A stretch of 64,000 nt of DNA from Utricularia gibba (Eukaryota > Streptophyta > Magnoliopsida > Lamiales > Lentibulariaceae). This document shows, in pieces, positions 22,484 to 34,219 of the stretch; the first letter of the stretch is position 1; each line of letters starts with the position of its first letter. A model generated the notes under the pieces. That model had not been told where the DNA came from. It did not search any database and was given only the letters and a program-made list of their open reading frames with translations. The translations under genes and the position numbers were made by a program. The stretch covers positions 2,232,001 to 2,296,000 of the forward strand of contig CM007990.1 of NCBI GenBank assembly GCA_002189035.1, read 5' to 3'.

Positions 22484-24694
22484 ATGGAGGCACCATTGGC
22501 ACTTGGCGAGAAGGAATGGCTGGCTTGCTCTGGAAGTGTGAAATTTGCCCAAGAAATGGCCGCCATGGGGCCCTTCTCAAGCTATCAACAGGCCCTTGAT
22601 GCTGCAAGAGACATCTGGTTCAATAAAGTCTGTCTCTCGCATTACTGTTTATCTGCAAACTCGAGCCCTTTTTTTTTTTTCTGATTCCTGCTAAGGTGTA
22701 TTTTATTTACGCTCGCCAGGTTGATGTCAATGGGTGGCTGGAAGCATTCGCCGCTCATCCTCAGATCGGTGATCTTTCTCCAAAGAGCACGTCCAGTGCA
22801 CTGTTAAGCCCTTCTCTGATTCTTGTTTATCGTGATTCTTTGGTTGATGCAGATTTTATTTTTTGATCTTTATTCCTATTTCTTCCACTTTTAGCATAAT
22901 TTCGTGCTCTGTGTCCTGGAGATTGAATCGTGAATGTGCTGTCGTGTAGATGGAGCAAGGGAGAGCAGTCTACTGCTTTAGCTACTGCTACAGACAACAC
23001 ACTACAGGTATCTATTTGATCAATTTGATGTGTATCTTGTTTTGGCTTCCTTACTGGTCAAAATTTTGTATACACATTTTTAAGCGTCATTTTATGCTTG
23101 CATTCTCTAACTGCTGTGTAGGAGTTATACGACTGGAATGCTCGCTACAGGCGGAAGTTTGGGTTTGTGTTTCTTATCTTTGCATCTGGAAAGAGTGCAC
23201 CTGAGATTCTTGTGGAGCTAAAGGTATTCACTTTGTAACCTGGTGACGCGTCCAGGAAAAAATGTTTGCATGAAGTTGTATGCAGCACTTGTGATTCATC
23301 ATAGTATGTTATCTTGTGCATTTTTTATCTTTTTCTTTCTTAATTTAAACATTTTTGTGTATTGCTAGTTATCTACGACATTATAGATGATGCTTTAGAT
23401 TATTCAATGAAACTGCCTTATTCAGCCACTTTTTACATTCAAATTCCTTCAAATAGCCATGGCAGCGTATTTCATGTCCGTGTGAACGCGAGGTTCTAAT
23501 CATACTAGTAACTGTGAGGTAACATTGCTGCTTTTTTAAAGAACTCGTTTTGCAGAAACGGTATGAAAACCGACCACTTGTTGAGTTCGAGAATGCGGGG
23601 AAAGAAGAAATGAAGATAATTGAACAACGCCTCTCTAAGCTACTTCCACTTAATTTCAACTGCATGACTTCGCATGATACAGATGTGGTGATGAAAGCTG
23701 GAGGTTGTGTCTCAGATTGGTTTTTTCCATTTCTACTATTCATGACGTGCACGTTTATTATGCTGCTTATTTTTTTCTACATTTTAAGCTTTCGGACATA
23801 GACGTTGGCTGCATGAATTCCAATAAAACTGGTTGTTTTCTTGTAGAGAAACTAAAGCATTTCGTTGTAACCAAAACTGAAAGTTGTCCTTTTCTTTTTT
23901 TTATTATGGTCCCATGTCTGTAGACCGGGTTGCATGTTTTCTTGCAATTTTTGTGTGGCCTAGATAATTCATCGTTGAAAGGACCTGGTGCCATTAGAAA
24001 TTATTAGAAAGATGTTAAGTTGGAATTATAGAACAATCTTTGATTTCTTGGTAATTATATTTTTTTGTAATTGTGTGATCTCTTTGTGAAGCAGTAGAAT
24101 AGTTATTTAATGCGGGTAAATCTGGTAGTCAACAGACACATTATGCTGTATCCACTATTTTCACCACCCTTTGTGTTTCCTTCAATCCTCTGAACTTAGT
24201 TTTTTCTGGAACCTATTCTTATGCTTTATGTGTTCATTATAGAAGATCGTGTGAACATTCTTGGGGCACATTTAACTGCTGGGAAAGAAACAGCATCTGC
24301 TCCAGCTATCTCACGTTCAAGACCACCAATTACAACTCATGTTTTGGATGTGGCCCGGGGCTGCCCTGCAGCTGGTGTTGAAGTCTGTTTGGAAACACTT
24401 GCAGACACCAATCAACCCCCTTCCATGCTTCAGTTGACTGCTTCGGGTTCTTGGAAGCTTCAAGGTGCTTCAAAGACAGACAGTGATGGAAGAAGTGGAC
24501 ACCTTATGAGCACAGCTGATGTTCTGAATCCAGGGCTGTATCGTATCACCTTCAACACCGGAAAGTATAATCCTAACGGCTTTTTCCCATACGTTTCGGT
24601 AGTTTTCCAGGTACGAGAATCTCAGAAATTGGAGCATTTTCATGTTCCTCTTCTACTTTCTCCTTTTTCCTTCTCCACATATCGTGGGAGCTGA
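22484..24694 (+). CDS. TTL: transthyretin-like bifunctional protein (OHCU decarboxylase / HIU hydrolase), allantoin synthase
   Basis: Converts 5-hydroxyisourate to OHCU and then to S-allantoin in purine breakdown, after urate oxidase. Exons by GT..AG and family match: 22484-22627, 22720-about 22802, 22950-23007, 23122-23223, 23556-23703, 24243-24694. The exon 2 donor is uncertain: 22790 also keeps phase. The N-terminal OHCU decarboxylase domain has DVNGWLEAFAAHPQIGD (catalytic His) and WSKGEQSTALATATD (Glu), then RYRRKFGFVFLIFASG and KRYENRPLVEFE. The C-terminal HIU hydrolase domain has PPITTHVLDVARGCPAAGV (His), DSDGRSG (Arg), EHFHVPLLLSPF (His) and the C-terminal YRGS signature. Between the domains RVNILGAHL fits an internal PTS2 peroxisomal signal (R-V-x5-H-L). 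No stops or frameshifts in the exons. The gene looks functional. Confidence 0.93.
24304..24305 (+). promoter_or_regulatory. candidate alternative 3' splice site removing the PTS2 of TTL
   Basis: A pyrimidine-containing AG (CTGCTCCAG) 63 bases inside the last exon. Splicing from the exon 5 donor (23703) to 24306 keeps the frame and drops 21 residues, including RVNILGAHL. In Arabidopsis TTL, alternative splicing over the same region is known to give a cytosolic form without PTS2. Whether this site is used here is inference. Confidence 0.45.
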
Positions 24695-25185
24695 ACTTCC
24701 TCACTTCCTCAGCCAATGATGTGCTCCTCCCGTCAATTCGGAATAAACCTTGTAACAGTTGTGTATCACTGCAAGATGTATAGTAAGTATGCTAAGCGAA
24801 TCTGCCGTGGGATTCACGAAAAAGAAGGGTCTCAAATCAGAAGTTTGTCTTATGTTTGGTATTCCTTGGCCGAGAGACTCAATCATACTAATTACAGAAT
24901 TTCTAAATTTTAGAAATATGCGATTTTACGAAAATAATATCATTCATGATGTAGATTAGAGGATCATGAAAGCGACCAAGGTTGTGAGCTCACTTGAAAA
25001 TCTACTTGCGAGAGACCGCTTTAAAAGTGGCTTACAATCATTTGTCTTTCCCTATAGCTAGAGCTCTAGTATCTTGAGGATCTAGGGATGCCGAGGATAA
25101 CTATAGAGGAACCAAAGAAAAGGGAAATAAATTTCCTCTTGTTATTCTCCCAAGTATTGCTAGCAGCAAGCATATGCTATTTGCA
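24695..25185. other. 3' flank of TTL, no gene recognised
   Basis: Probably the TTL 3' untranslated region at first, then non-coding DNA. No recognisable protein segment. Confidence 0.45.
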
Positions 25186-25440
25186 AGATATGCAAGCATG
25201 TGGAAGAAGAGTGCCACCCAAAGGCATGCAACCGTTTCTATAGCAGTTGATTACTTGCTATTTGTGATGCTGGAAGCATGTTCGACTTTAGATCTTGCAT
25301 GGAATCAATGACTGATTGATTTTGGTTGCTCATCCAATATAGTGAGTGGTATTGAGTTCTTTCATTCCCTTGACACACCCTTTACCAGAGATGTTAAGAA
25401 AGATTGGCTGTGGCCCTATAATTACAACATAAGAAGGTAA
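25186..25440 (+). pseudogene. possible copia gag-protease relic
   Basis: One reading has CKICKHVEEECHPK, like a copia zinc knuckle missing three residues. In another frame LIDFGCSSNIVSGIEFFHSL resembles the copia protease start (LIDSGCS..H). The two pieces are about 130 bp apart, as expected for knuckle and protease in a degraded element. Weak but ordered. Confidence 0.35.
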
Positions 25441-26860
25441 TCTTCACAAACCACTCATGTTATATTTATGTGGCCACGTCGATGGTGGTTCTTATCTACT
25501 AACCTGGAAGCTCTTAGCAGAACCGAGTGTAGAACAGGAGGCGTGTGTGCTGTGGCCATGTGAATGAGTTGAGAATAAATGTCTATGGGAATACCAAATT
25601 GCACAAAGAACTTCCATAAGCAAGACAATTTTTGAAGCATGAGCAGTTTTTTCACTTTTCTATAATTCGTTTTTATGTGGGTGTTATGGAAATCCACATA
25701 AATCGATTTTGTGTGAAGAGAATATTTATTTATTACTTAAATAGTTTTTATATATTTACAAATGATCATAAATAATCAATTTTGAAATAAAATAAAATGA
25801 GATAATAGTGCAAAACAGCCTCATTGTTTCCTAAATGACAAAATTTGTACCCACAAATAACATTTTCATTCCTACAATTTGAAAAGCATGTATATTTGGT
25901 CCCTCACTATTTTAAAACCAGACAAAAGCAATCCCAACGGTTTTTCATGTATGGAAAAATTAGTCGGCAATGTGAAACCCTATTTCTTCCCCAATTTAAT
26001 TTCTTATGATTACAGACCGTCAGTTGCCAATGCTAACGTCCACCAGCTCCCATCCATCATGCTTTGCCACTGCTCACCCTGATGCCTACCGCCTCCTGCT
26101 CACATTCTACTCGATCGACCGCCGATCGTCTACTCAATGAGATGCATAATTTGGCCCAATAAGAAAGATACTGAAAACCTCTATTAGTCTTTTACATCTA
26201 AGTGAAGTGGGTATTGTCATGCCCATGATTCTTTCAAAGGGGATGACAACTACTTTTGATAAAAATACAGATATGAGCATGAAAGACAACTAATTAATTT
26301 TCTTGAATAGATCAAATAGATTCAAGGTTCCTGACCTTGCTTTACCTCTAGGAAAAGTAAGGACAATGCAGTTAGCTAAAAGAGAAAATCTCACCGACCA
26401 TCAAATCCTTTGACAAGCATATAAGGAGTGAAAAAAGAGGAGAGAAATGGACTTAAGATCATTTTTTCTTGGACAAGGATAGTTGAAGAAGAAGAGCAAC
26501 ACAAAAGAGTTCATCTTCATCCGAGGATCCAAGGAGTTCTTCAAAACCAATTTCCATAGAACATTTTCATTGAGTGAAATCTAAGGAGGTTTAGCAAGTG
26601 AGGATTTCTAACTCTATGAATTAATAGTTAAAAACAGCTGAAACCTACCCCAGACACTTTCTATCACTGCATATACATCTCACTCTAATAGTCATGTCTA
26701 GACATTTGATTATTTAATACTTAATATTTATCTATTTTATATTATTTAAATTCATTATTTATTATTTAAAAATACAACAACCATATAACACAAGAATTAA
26801 CTTATTATGAGACACTTTAAATTAACCAACCTTAGTCCACATATGATTGATCAAGTTTGC
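25441..26860. other. no gene recognised
   Basis: AT-rich non-coding sequence. Small frames show no family resemblance. Confidence 0.5.
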
Positions 26861-26870
26861 CTTGAGTTGT

Positions 26871-27960
26871 TTATGGAATGTTTTTTTTTTTGGATTTTAT
26901 AATTCTACCAAGATAGTCTTCAAAAGCATGAATGTTTTGTCCCAAAAGATTGGATAGTTGTCTAACATTAACTTGATCATAATGCTGCCCCTTGTTACCT
27001 TCATCCTCCACTATTATATTGTGTAAAATTATTGCGGCATGCATAATATCGATAAGCCTTTGATTATCCCATACTAGAGCTGGTGAGTAAATGACCTTAA
27101 GCACTCCAAATGCTCTTTCTACATCCTTCTTTGCACTCTCTTGAGTAGTAGCAAATAATCTTGTTTTTGAATTTTGTGGAAGAGTCATAGTTTTCATGAA
27201 AATAGGTTATTTAAGATAAATATCATCAGCTAAATAATATCTCATGTTGTATTTTTTCCCATTCACAAAGTATTCCATTGGAGGGCAACACCTTGATGTA
27301 AATCATTAAATAAAGGTAAATGAGACAAAAAATTAAGATTATTATTAGAATAAGAAATTCCAAAGAAAAAGTGCCATATCCAAACATCTTTCGAGGCTAC
27401 TGCCTCTAGGATAACAATAGATGAATTGATCCACGACTATATTGATCTTTCAAAGCCACTGTAATATTCTTTCACTCTCAATGTATACAATCTATATTTT
27501 CAAGCATACCTGAGAAACCTCTTTTCTATCCCCATAAAAGTAATTTTTGAATATCACTCAAATTGAAAAGTCTCATATATTCTATTTCGAATATAATATA
27601 AATTGCGGATATAAAACATCCTAAGTAGCTGAGGGTAGTAGAGTCACTAATTTGAAGATATTCATCACAAGCATCAGCAACATATCCATAAACCATCATC
27701 ACATAGTAATAGTGCACTTTTGCATTGTGGTTAATGAGACATGACCTGTTGCCTCAATTATTTCTTGTAAATATGGCTCTACTTCCTGAACACTGAATAT
27801 AATACACTCAAACAAACTATGATGCATTCTAAAACGATGGTGAAACATTTGATCATTTTATGTAGCATTGACGGAGAAATAATCTGCTACCAAATGAGTG
27901 TTGCCAAGGTCATGATCATGATCAATATATGCATTTTCCTCTTTACCTTTTGGACAGATT
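26871..27960 (-). pseudogene. PIF/Harbinger transposase remnant
   Basis: Reading on the minus strand from about 27950: FRMHHSLFECIIFSVQEVEP (start of the nuclease region), then YGYVADACDEYLQISDSTTL, the plant Harbinger block that includes DACDEYL, then a poorly matching middle. CCPPMEYFVNGKKYNMRYYL leads into ADDIYLK, where the Asp would be one of the DDE catalytic residues. Last come QESAKKDVERAFGVLK and IILHNIIVEDE, the family's terminal motifs. Several frameshifts, and a stop after DIYLK near 27208. This fits plant_tran/DDE_Tnp_4 transposases that cut TAA/TTA sites. No intact ends were identified. Confidence 0.85.
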
Positions 27961-28751
27961 TGGTTCATCTACCAATAAATCAACAACAGCTTCAATAGCA
28001 TCAATGATTGCATCACTATGGTTAGACATACAGAATGAAATATCATTTGGATTGGAATATGCATTTTGATATAGGACATTTTCTGAGTTATGAGAATCCA
28101 TTGTAAAAGAAGTTATGAGATAGGATATATATAAAAGATAGTTTGGATTGAAAACATTGTGATAGGTGTGATAGATATAAGTACTTTGATTGATGTAATA
28201 TTTTGGTAGGCATGGTAAGTATGCTACGTAGAAGTCTTTTGATTGATATGCTACTTTGATAGGTTTAGTGAGTGTGGTAGGTAGAAGTATTTTGGGTTAC
28301 CAACCCATGATCATATGAGGTAAGGTTACGGGATATGGTAACCTTATTTGTATCATACCTAGCAAACATGTAAATTAAAAATTTTGAGAATATCTTAAAA
28401 TATTTAATATTCAATTAAATGTAAATGATTGAAAATAGTAATTCAAAATCTAAATCTCACTACAATATCATTAAAGTCATAAACATCTAGAATTAAAAAT
28501 TCAAGAAAATCATAAAAGAACAAAGTCATCATTAAAATCAAAAAGTGGCTCATGTGAGTTGTCCTTAGATATCAATCTAGGATGATTTTAGGTCCAAACT
28601 CGATGATTGATGAAGGGTTATCATGAATATAACTTGGAGCAGTCATACCATATAATGCACAACTACATGCCTCATTGTGCAACTTCTTGTGGAACTCATT
28701 CATTTTTGATATATTCATATCGATCAATAGTCTCAATTCATGCGTGGAGTT

Positions 28752-28879
28752 AACTAAAACCTATACAATGTTCACAGAAATATGTTGTTAAAACAAGTCA
28801 TTGTAACTTGCCATCAACTAAAACATGTGCAATATTCATAAAAATATATTGTTGAAACAAGTTATTGTGTCTTATCATC
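28752..28879. repeat. tandem duplication, two units of 64 bp
   Basis: The unit beginning AACTAAAAC at 28752 is repeated from 28816 with about a dozen differences. Both end in a CCATC or TATCATC block. It lies just downstream of the hAT BED fragment (on its strand). Confidence 0.7.
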
Positions 28880-28881
28880 TC

Positions 28882-29490
28882 CTATTTATATCTATCTAAC
28901 TTGTCAGTCAAAAGTTCCACTACAACTCTTTTCTCTTGAGAAATGACTTTGAAAGGAATACCCTGAAGTAGATGTTTTTTAGCACTTTTTTGAGCAATGG
29001 GATGCTCTAGAGAAATCATATTGAACTTGGGATTCAAACTAGTACTATGGCTTCGAAATCCAAGGTGTTCCAGGATACTCAATGGGTAATCATGTAGAAT
29101 TATCATTTTTGAATCTCTCGTTTCAGCAGCATTGAATTCATGCTTTTTAGCATTCCTAACCTTTCCCTTTTTAAGTAAAGATTGCCTCATATCCATCTTT
29201 TTTGGTCTTTTAGGAGAATATAGTTTATAATGCTTCATCAAATTTGAAGTCTTATTTTTTGATTCTCCAATAAAAATCTTTTTGTAATTGTTGCACTCTG
29301 CTTTCCATTTTTTGTTCATCTTGTTAAAGAATCTTTTAACATGATTCCGACATTCAGAAATCAGTTTCTTCCTTCTTCTACCATATTCGCTAATTCCTTC
29401 AACTTCATCTATATCATCACTATCATGTTATGATAAATTTGTGCCTTCCTTAGTGTTAGATGGAGGCAACTATGCATTTTTTCATTGTTC
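28882..29490 (-). pseudogene. hAT transposase N-terminus with BED finger
   Basis: On the minus strand the reading gives an acidic stretch (SDDIDEVEGI), GRRKKLISECRNHVKRFFNK, then the BED-type finger region KKWKAECNNYKKIF and TSNLMKHYKLYSPKR. The start of the transposase core follows: MIILHDYPLSILEHLGFRSH and LNPKFNMISLEHPIAQ. The second and last zinc-binding Cys of the finger are replaced (CNNY for CNYC; KLYSP for KLCSP), and the core ends after 145 residues of open frame. Subterminal sequence near 29740-29880 includes ATGTTCATAGATCC reading inward from a CAGGG end on the minus strand, as expected for a hAT 5' end. Confidence 0.8.
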
Positions 29491-29890
29491 ATATTCCATT
29501 TCAGAAGCTGAAAAACACATAAAAAAGATCAAATAACTATTATAAAATATTCACATTAATCAATATAGATCATCTGAATAATTACTGACTAATGTCACAA
29601 ATATTGAAACTCTTCTTTAAGTATGGTCCCCGTTTAGGGTAATCAGTCAAAACCAAAAACTTTAATCTTTGAAATTAAGATTAAAAAAAAATAAATTGAA
29701 AGAACAACTTATAACAGAATTCTGGTTTGGTGATCATTAAGGACCAGATCATATTTTGCTAGTTCATGTTTTTTGGATTTTCGGACCAGACTGAGTAACC
29801 GAGTTTCAAGAACCAGACCACACCATTAGGTTCGGTTCCTCTCAGATCTGGGTAGTACACGGATCTATGAACATCCCTGCTTACAAGTAG

Positions 29891-31902
29891 TTGAATTTTA
29901 TGAAAAATCCTGATAAAAATAACCTAAAATTCATAAGCCCCATCACAAAAATGTTTTAAAATTATTTACTTTTTATAAAAAGAAAATTAGTACACTTTAT
30001 AGATAATCAACCAAAAATTAATAAACCTCATAATACTCTTGAGATAACAACGCATAATACCTTTTCTTGGAAAGGCATTAGAGAGATCTCGAGAGGCATG
30101 TAGGTTTGTCTATTCAGGCATTTTTCCCTTTTCATCAGGTATAACCCTAAGTAGGCAATACCCTTATGTACAACCTAGAGACTCTACTAAATCTCATCAA
30201 ACATCATTTGTTTTGAGTGCATCCATTGTTGGGCAAGCTTCTAGGTCTTCTCGAACATGGGTTTACTTATGGGCCCAACAACAAATTCAATGGCTCCTTT
30301 TCTTTCTTTGTAACATAGAAGTTAGAATAACTCCATCGGCCTTCTTATGGTGCCGAACTGGTTTTCAACTTTCTCATGATCGACATGAGGTAATGGAGCA
30401 TTGATGGCAACACCGCGTAGTGCAACGTTGGTTGATGATGGGAGGGTTGTTGATGACATTCTTGTTTTCTCCTACCTCCAAATCTCTCTCTATCTCTAGC
30501 CATACCCTACCCTACCCTCGTGTCAAAATACAGATCTGTGAGTAGCACTGTGGATCCCTCACTATCAGCTAAGAACAACAGTACAAAAGATTTTTTCTTC
30601 AATGAATTCTCAAATGAGACTTCAAGTTACGTCCCAAACTGATGTCAAACTACATACGTAAACAAATCAAACACTGGATTTTGGGATTTACATAATGAAT
30701 CCATATGAAATGAGTAAATACAGATTATGGTTAAATGAAAATTGAAATTTACAAATTACTTGGGGGGCAAAAATACTCAAAATTTGGTAAGTAATTTTCA
30801 AATTGCAGACCTGTTAAATGTTTTTATTTCTTTGAAGCAGAAAGATTTATTACATCCATAGATGAAGGTTTAGGCCTAAACCCATGGACTAGTCCACCCC
30901 GACCCTAGAAAATCTAGTGTTGGGGTTGAGGAAGTTTAGGCTCAAATGATTATCGAGCATTTTACCCAAGACCCGAGGTCCTCATGTTCAAAATTGATCC
31001 CACATAATTTTCATATTTTTCAAGTATAAAATATTAAATATTATTTATAATTATTTTTTTAGATATAAAATTTTTTATTTCAAATGATTTTAGTTCATTT
31101 TATATGAATCATATTATTTTGTTATAAATAATGAGAATGGATGGTACTTAATAGTCGAGTAGTCCTCGCTCAACTCAACTAAAAAATGGGGGTTCAATTG
31201 GATTCTATCTCGAAATTTAATGGAAACCTTTAGGATATATGGTAAGGTCAGGTCAGGTCAGGTCAGGTCGACCCATCCCAACTTGCACGTGCAATTACAC
31301 CTGCGATGTTTGCAAGACCAGAGTCCTGCCTCCATGCACATGTACCCTAACTCAACAGCTTCTACATGGAGGAGAAGCCACTAACCACTAATTACTCAAA
31401 AGCAGACCTGTTTGCGTTCCATGCAAGGGGATAGAGTGCATCAATGAATCTGGTTTCAGGAGAGCAGGAGTTGCATTACTTTTATCCAAATTCATGCGCT
31501 CAAGAAACATGTCACTGATGGCATTGTTCTGAAGGCAGCTTCCACCAAAACTAGTGAAAAAACGAGTAAATCCCAAAACATCATTCATCACAAAATGTTT
31601 GTTCCTGAAGGACAAACCAGAAGGCCACAGATGAACCAAATATACAACTGCAGTCGTAGGCAGGAGATTCAAGCTATGATTTTTACAGCTACGTCTGTTG
31701 GATTGCTATAAAGGGCGTGCTCCCACTCCAATGAAATGCCTGGCCCTGTCCCAAGAACTGCTACGACATCATCGTGTGGTAAAAGGGTCACTTAGCCCTG
31801 TATCTAGCACCACAATTCCCTCGTCAGGGCAGCAACATGAAAACAAGAAAATTGGGTGGTAGTATCATGTCTACTGGACTTGGGTTTTGATAAAAATGTT
31901 CA
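29891..31902. other. no gene recognised; likely 3' flank of the DUF1639 gene at the right
   Basis: The minus-strand frame 31388-31672 (94 codons) has no family signature and may be the 3' untranslated region of the neighbouring gene. A GGTCA pentamer is repeated about five times near 31246-31269. It sits beside GTCGACCCATCCCAACTTGCA, which resembles hAT-like subterminal DNA. Confidence 0.45.
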
Positions 31903-32904
31903 TCAAAATACCTTTAGAGACGATTCAGAAACCTTGTATGTATCAGCATTGATGGATAACAGCCATAAACCTGGGAAAACAGACTGTAATACACACAGTT
32001 TAAGTGGTCAAAACTTTGAAGCAAAGAGGAAAGAGACGAACAAACTTTGGAGTACTTCGCAATGTAATTCTCACATTCAAGTCTTTCTGGATGTTCCTGG
32101 GTCTCTTCTTTGGCCTTCTTGGTGGTTTTGAGCCCGTCATAGAAAAAATATCCATTTCAATTTCCTCCTTTGATAGAGCCACAGCTATGCTCAGTTTTTG
32201 CTTCTCTTTCTTGTCTGTTGTACAGCCTCCATGTTCCCCTGATTTGTTGGATTTAATCACCGGCGGTGGCGGTGCATTGATCAACACGGACTTGCGAGGC
32301 CTCAAATTCCATCTTTTGGATTCTTCGTCGTTGGTTACGAGTTTTCCCTCTTCAACGGCCTCATCTTCACGGATCTTCGCTGGATCTTCTTCCTGCTCGA
32401 CATTCCGGGGAACGCTGATCAGCGTTTTCAGTTTCTTGGCTCCATCTTCGTTGTGCAAGGGAACTACTCTTTGGCATGAAGGTTTATCCGTGTTTCTGCG
32501 TTGAGGAATCGGGTTTGGAGAAGCATGGGGAGCTAGATTCTTTCGCCGGCACTCAGTTGAATCGTACGTATTCAGGGTCGATTGCGAATTCCAATCCCTA
32601 CCAGTAGAATGCCCAATCGAATCACCGCACATCGTTGATTGCGAGTTCAGTGATTCACGGTGAGGCTGTTTACCCAAGTTATGTGAAGAGGCTGTGCATT
32701 CTCCTAAAGGTGATTGGTGCCTAGGCAAATCATGCGGCGGCGAGTGACGCACGGGCGATGCCGATGATGCAGTCCGTCTCCGAGAGGGAGATTTGGCGGA
32801 GCGGGGGCGCTGGTGCACTGTGCCTGTGTGGCCCTCACTCCACTTAATTTGAGGTAGACAAAAATTGTGAAGGGGCGAGATTTCTCCGGGAAAGTAGATG
32901 CCAT
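31903..32904 (-). CDS. DUF1639 family protein (plant, function unknown)
   Basis: Exon 1 runs 32904 to 32075 and exon 2 31983 to 31903, minus strand, with a 91-base GT..AG intron. Exon 1 opens MASTFPEKSRP; the next reading frame has PLHNFCLPQIKWSEGHTG, the conserved N-terminal motif of the family. Joining them needs one extra C in the GGGG run at 32872-32875 (+ strand). A basic, Ser/Pro-rich, probably disordered middle follows, with RWNLRPRKS near residue 200. The C-terminal family core is ALSKEEIEMDIFSMTGSKPP, RRPKKRPRNIQKDL, then after the intron SVFPGLWLLSINADTYKV. The protein ends SLKVF with a TGA that overlaps a possible donor at 31911. Function is not known. The lysine/arginine clusters suggest a nuclear protein, which is inference. 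Confidence 0.85.
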
Positions 32905-33740
32905 GGACGAGGAAGCTCTTATCCCGATCGAGTAAGATTGGCCGAGAACCAAATCAAAGAATCTGGAAAATCATCGGCCGAGAGATCGTCCCTGGTAATC
33001 AGCCAACCCATCATAGCAAGAACTCAAAATCTTCCAAGGGATGCGGATGACAGGGCGAAAGTGAATAAGAATATCACCGAGGGACTGGAATGAGAAAGGA
33101 TTGCTCTGCAGATACACAGGAAAACAGGAAGCAAGGGGAAGAAGAAGAACGTGGGTGGAGAGGAGGCTTTGAGCAGAGGAAGAATGCGACGGTAAATATA
33201 GGGGCGGGGGATTCTAATCGTGTGTTTGTTGTTGTGGCTAGTGCTAATACTAACCCTAACATGCTGAATTGTTAAAGCAGATCTTCTCTTTGTTTTGGAG
33301 GCGGTTTTACCGTTTTACGGCTTTCCGGTTGGAATCGCACTCGAAACTTTGAACCAACGTTTTTTTAGTGAAATTTTTGCAGCAATTTATTAATCCCCAA
33401 TCCCAACCGAATTCCAAGTCTTACTCCAATAACCCCATCCCAAATGCATGAAGCCTACCGTGTTTAATTCATTGAGAAGCCGTAAATTAAGAAGAAATTT
33501 ACTTATCATCCCTCCAGACTATGGGTAAATTCAAGGGCGATAGATGGATAAAATTCGATTGATTTTGATATATAAGAAGGAAAACTCAAATTAGGAGAAC
33601 TTAGTGAGCAAATACACTTGTTCTAGGGAAGAAAAAGCAATGCCAAATCCTTATGTAGTGGCCAATTCGACTTTGTGTTGGGCCAAAAATCAGCCCACAT
33701 CCAACTAACCTCATCCAAAAATGCCCATCGGAAGTAAAGG
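32905..33740. other. 5' flank of the DUF1639 gene
   Basis: Likely promoter and 5' untranslated region (minus-strand gene) in 32905-33300, GC-richer than its surroundings, then AT-rich DNA up to the copia LTR. No specific promoter element can be assigned. Confidence 0.45.
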
Positions 33741-34140
33741 TGTGATGACTCATTAAAGGGGAGACAGGGAAAAAATATGGTTTTTTTATTGTTTCATCAG
33801 ATTAGTGAATCTTGAAATAGTTGAAGGGAAGTTCTCTAATAATCTGTCTCGTGACCATGGGTGGTTGAACTTCAATATCACTAGTATTGATTCGTTTATT
33901 GTGGCTTTGTCAAGTGAATTACAATGACTTGTTGATTTGGTTTTGAAACATATTCTTAGTATTTCGAAATCCTTGATAGTGAATCATTTTGACTTGGTGT
34001 GGAGCACCCGAGGTTTGTCCACAAGGGTTTCCTCATAAAAAAATCTTGGTGTTTTGTTCATTTTATATTTTTCTTTCTCTTTTAAAATCTGTTGATTAGC
34101 CTCAAGATTGCATTTATAGATTCGAGTTACACTATTAATC
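33741..34140 (+). repeat. 5' LTR of the copia element
   Basis: Starts TGTGATGACTCATTAAAGG. It aligns with 38521-38920 (TGTGGTGACTCATCAAGG) over about 400 bp, sharing a GATTTGGTTTTGAAAC block and CCACAAGGGTTTCCTCATA. The exact 3' boundary lies between 34137 and 34142. Confidence 0.8.
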
Positions 34141-34146
34141 CCAAAT

Positions 34147-34158
34147 TGGTATCAAAGC
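34147..34158 (+). other. primer binding site of the copia element
   Basis: TGGTATCAAAGC, one change from the tRNA-Met-type PBS, a few bases after the LTR. Confidence 0.8.
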
Positions 34159-34219
34159 AATAGGTTGAATATTGTGTAATCGCTTTTGTGTTTCTTTGCA
34201 TTCTATTTCTTGCAAGGAA

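Noticed and set aside
30830-31305. Possible small hAT-like MITE around the GGTCA repeats
   Set aside because: One end (reverse complement CAGGTGTAATTGCACGTG) looks right, but no matching second end or eight-base duplication was found.
31388-31672. Minus-strand frame of 94 codons after the DUF1639 gene
   Set aside because: No family motif; exon 2 of DUF1639 reaches a TGA at 31903, so this is more likely 3' untranslated or intergenic DNA.
32004-32504. A + strand frame of 166 codons
   Set aside because: It is the antisense shadow of DUF1639 exon 1, whose frame has conserved family motifs and a matching second exon.
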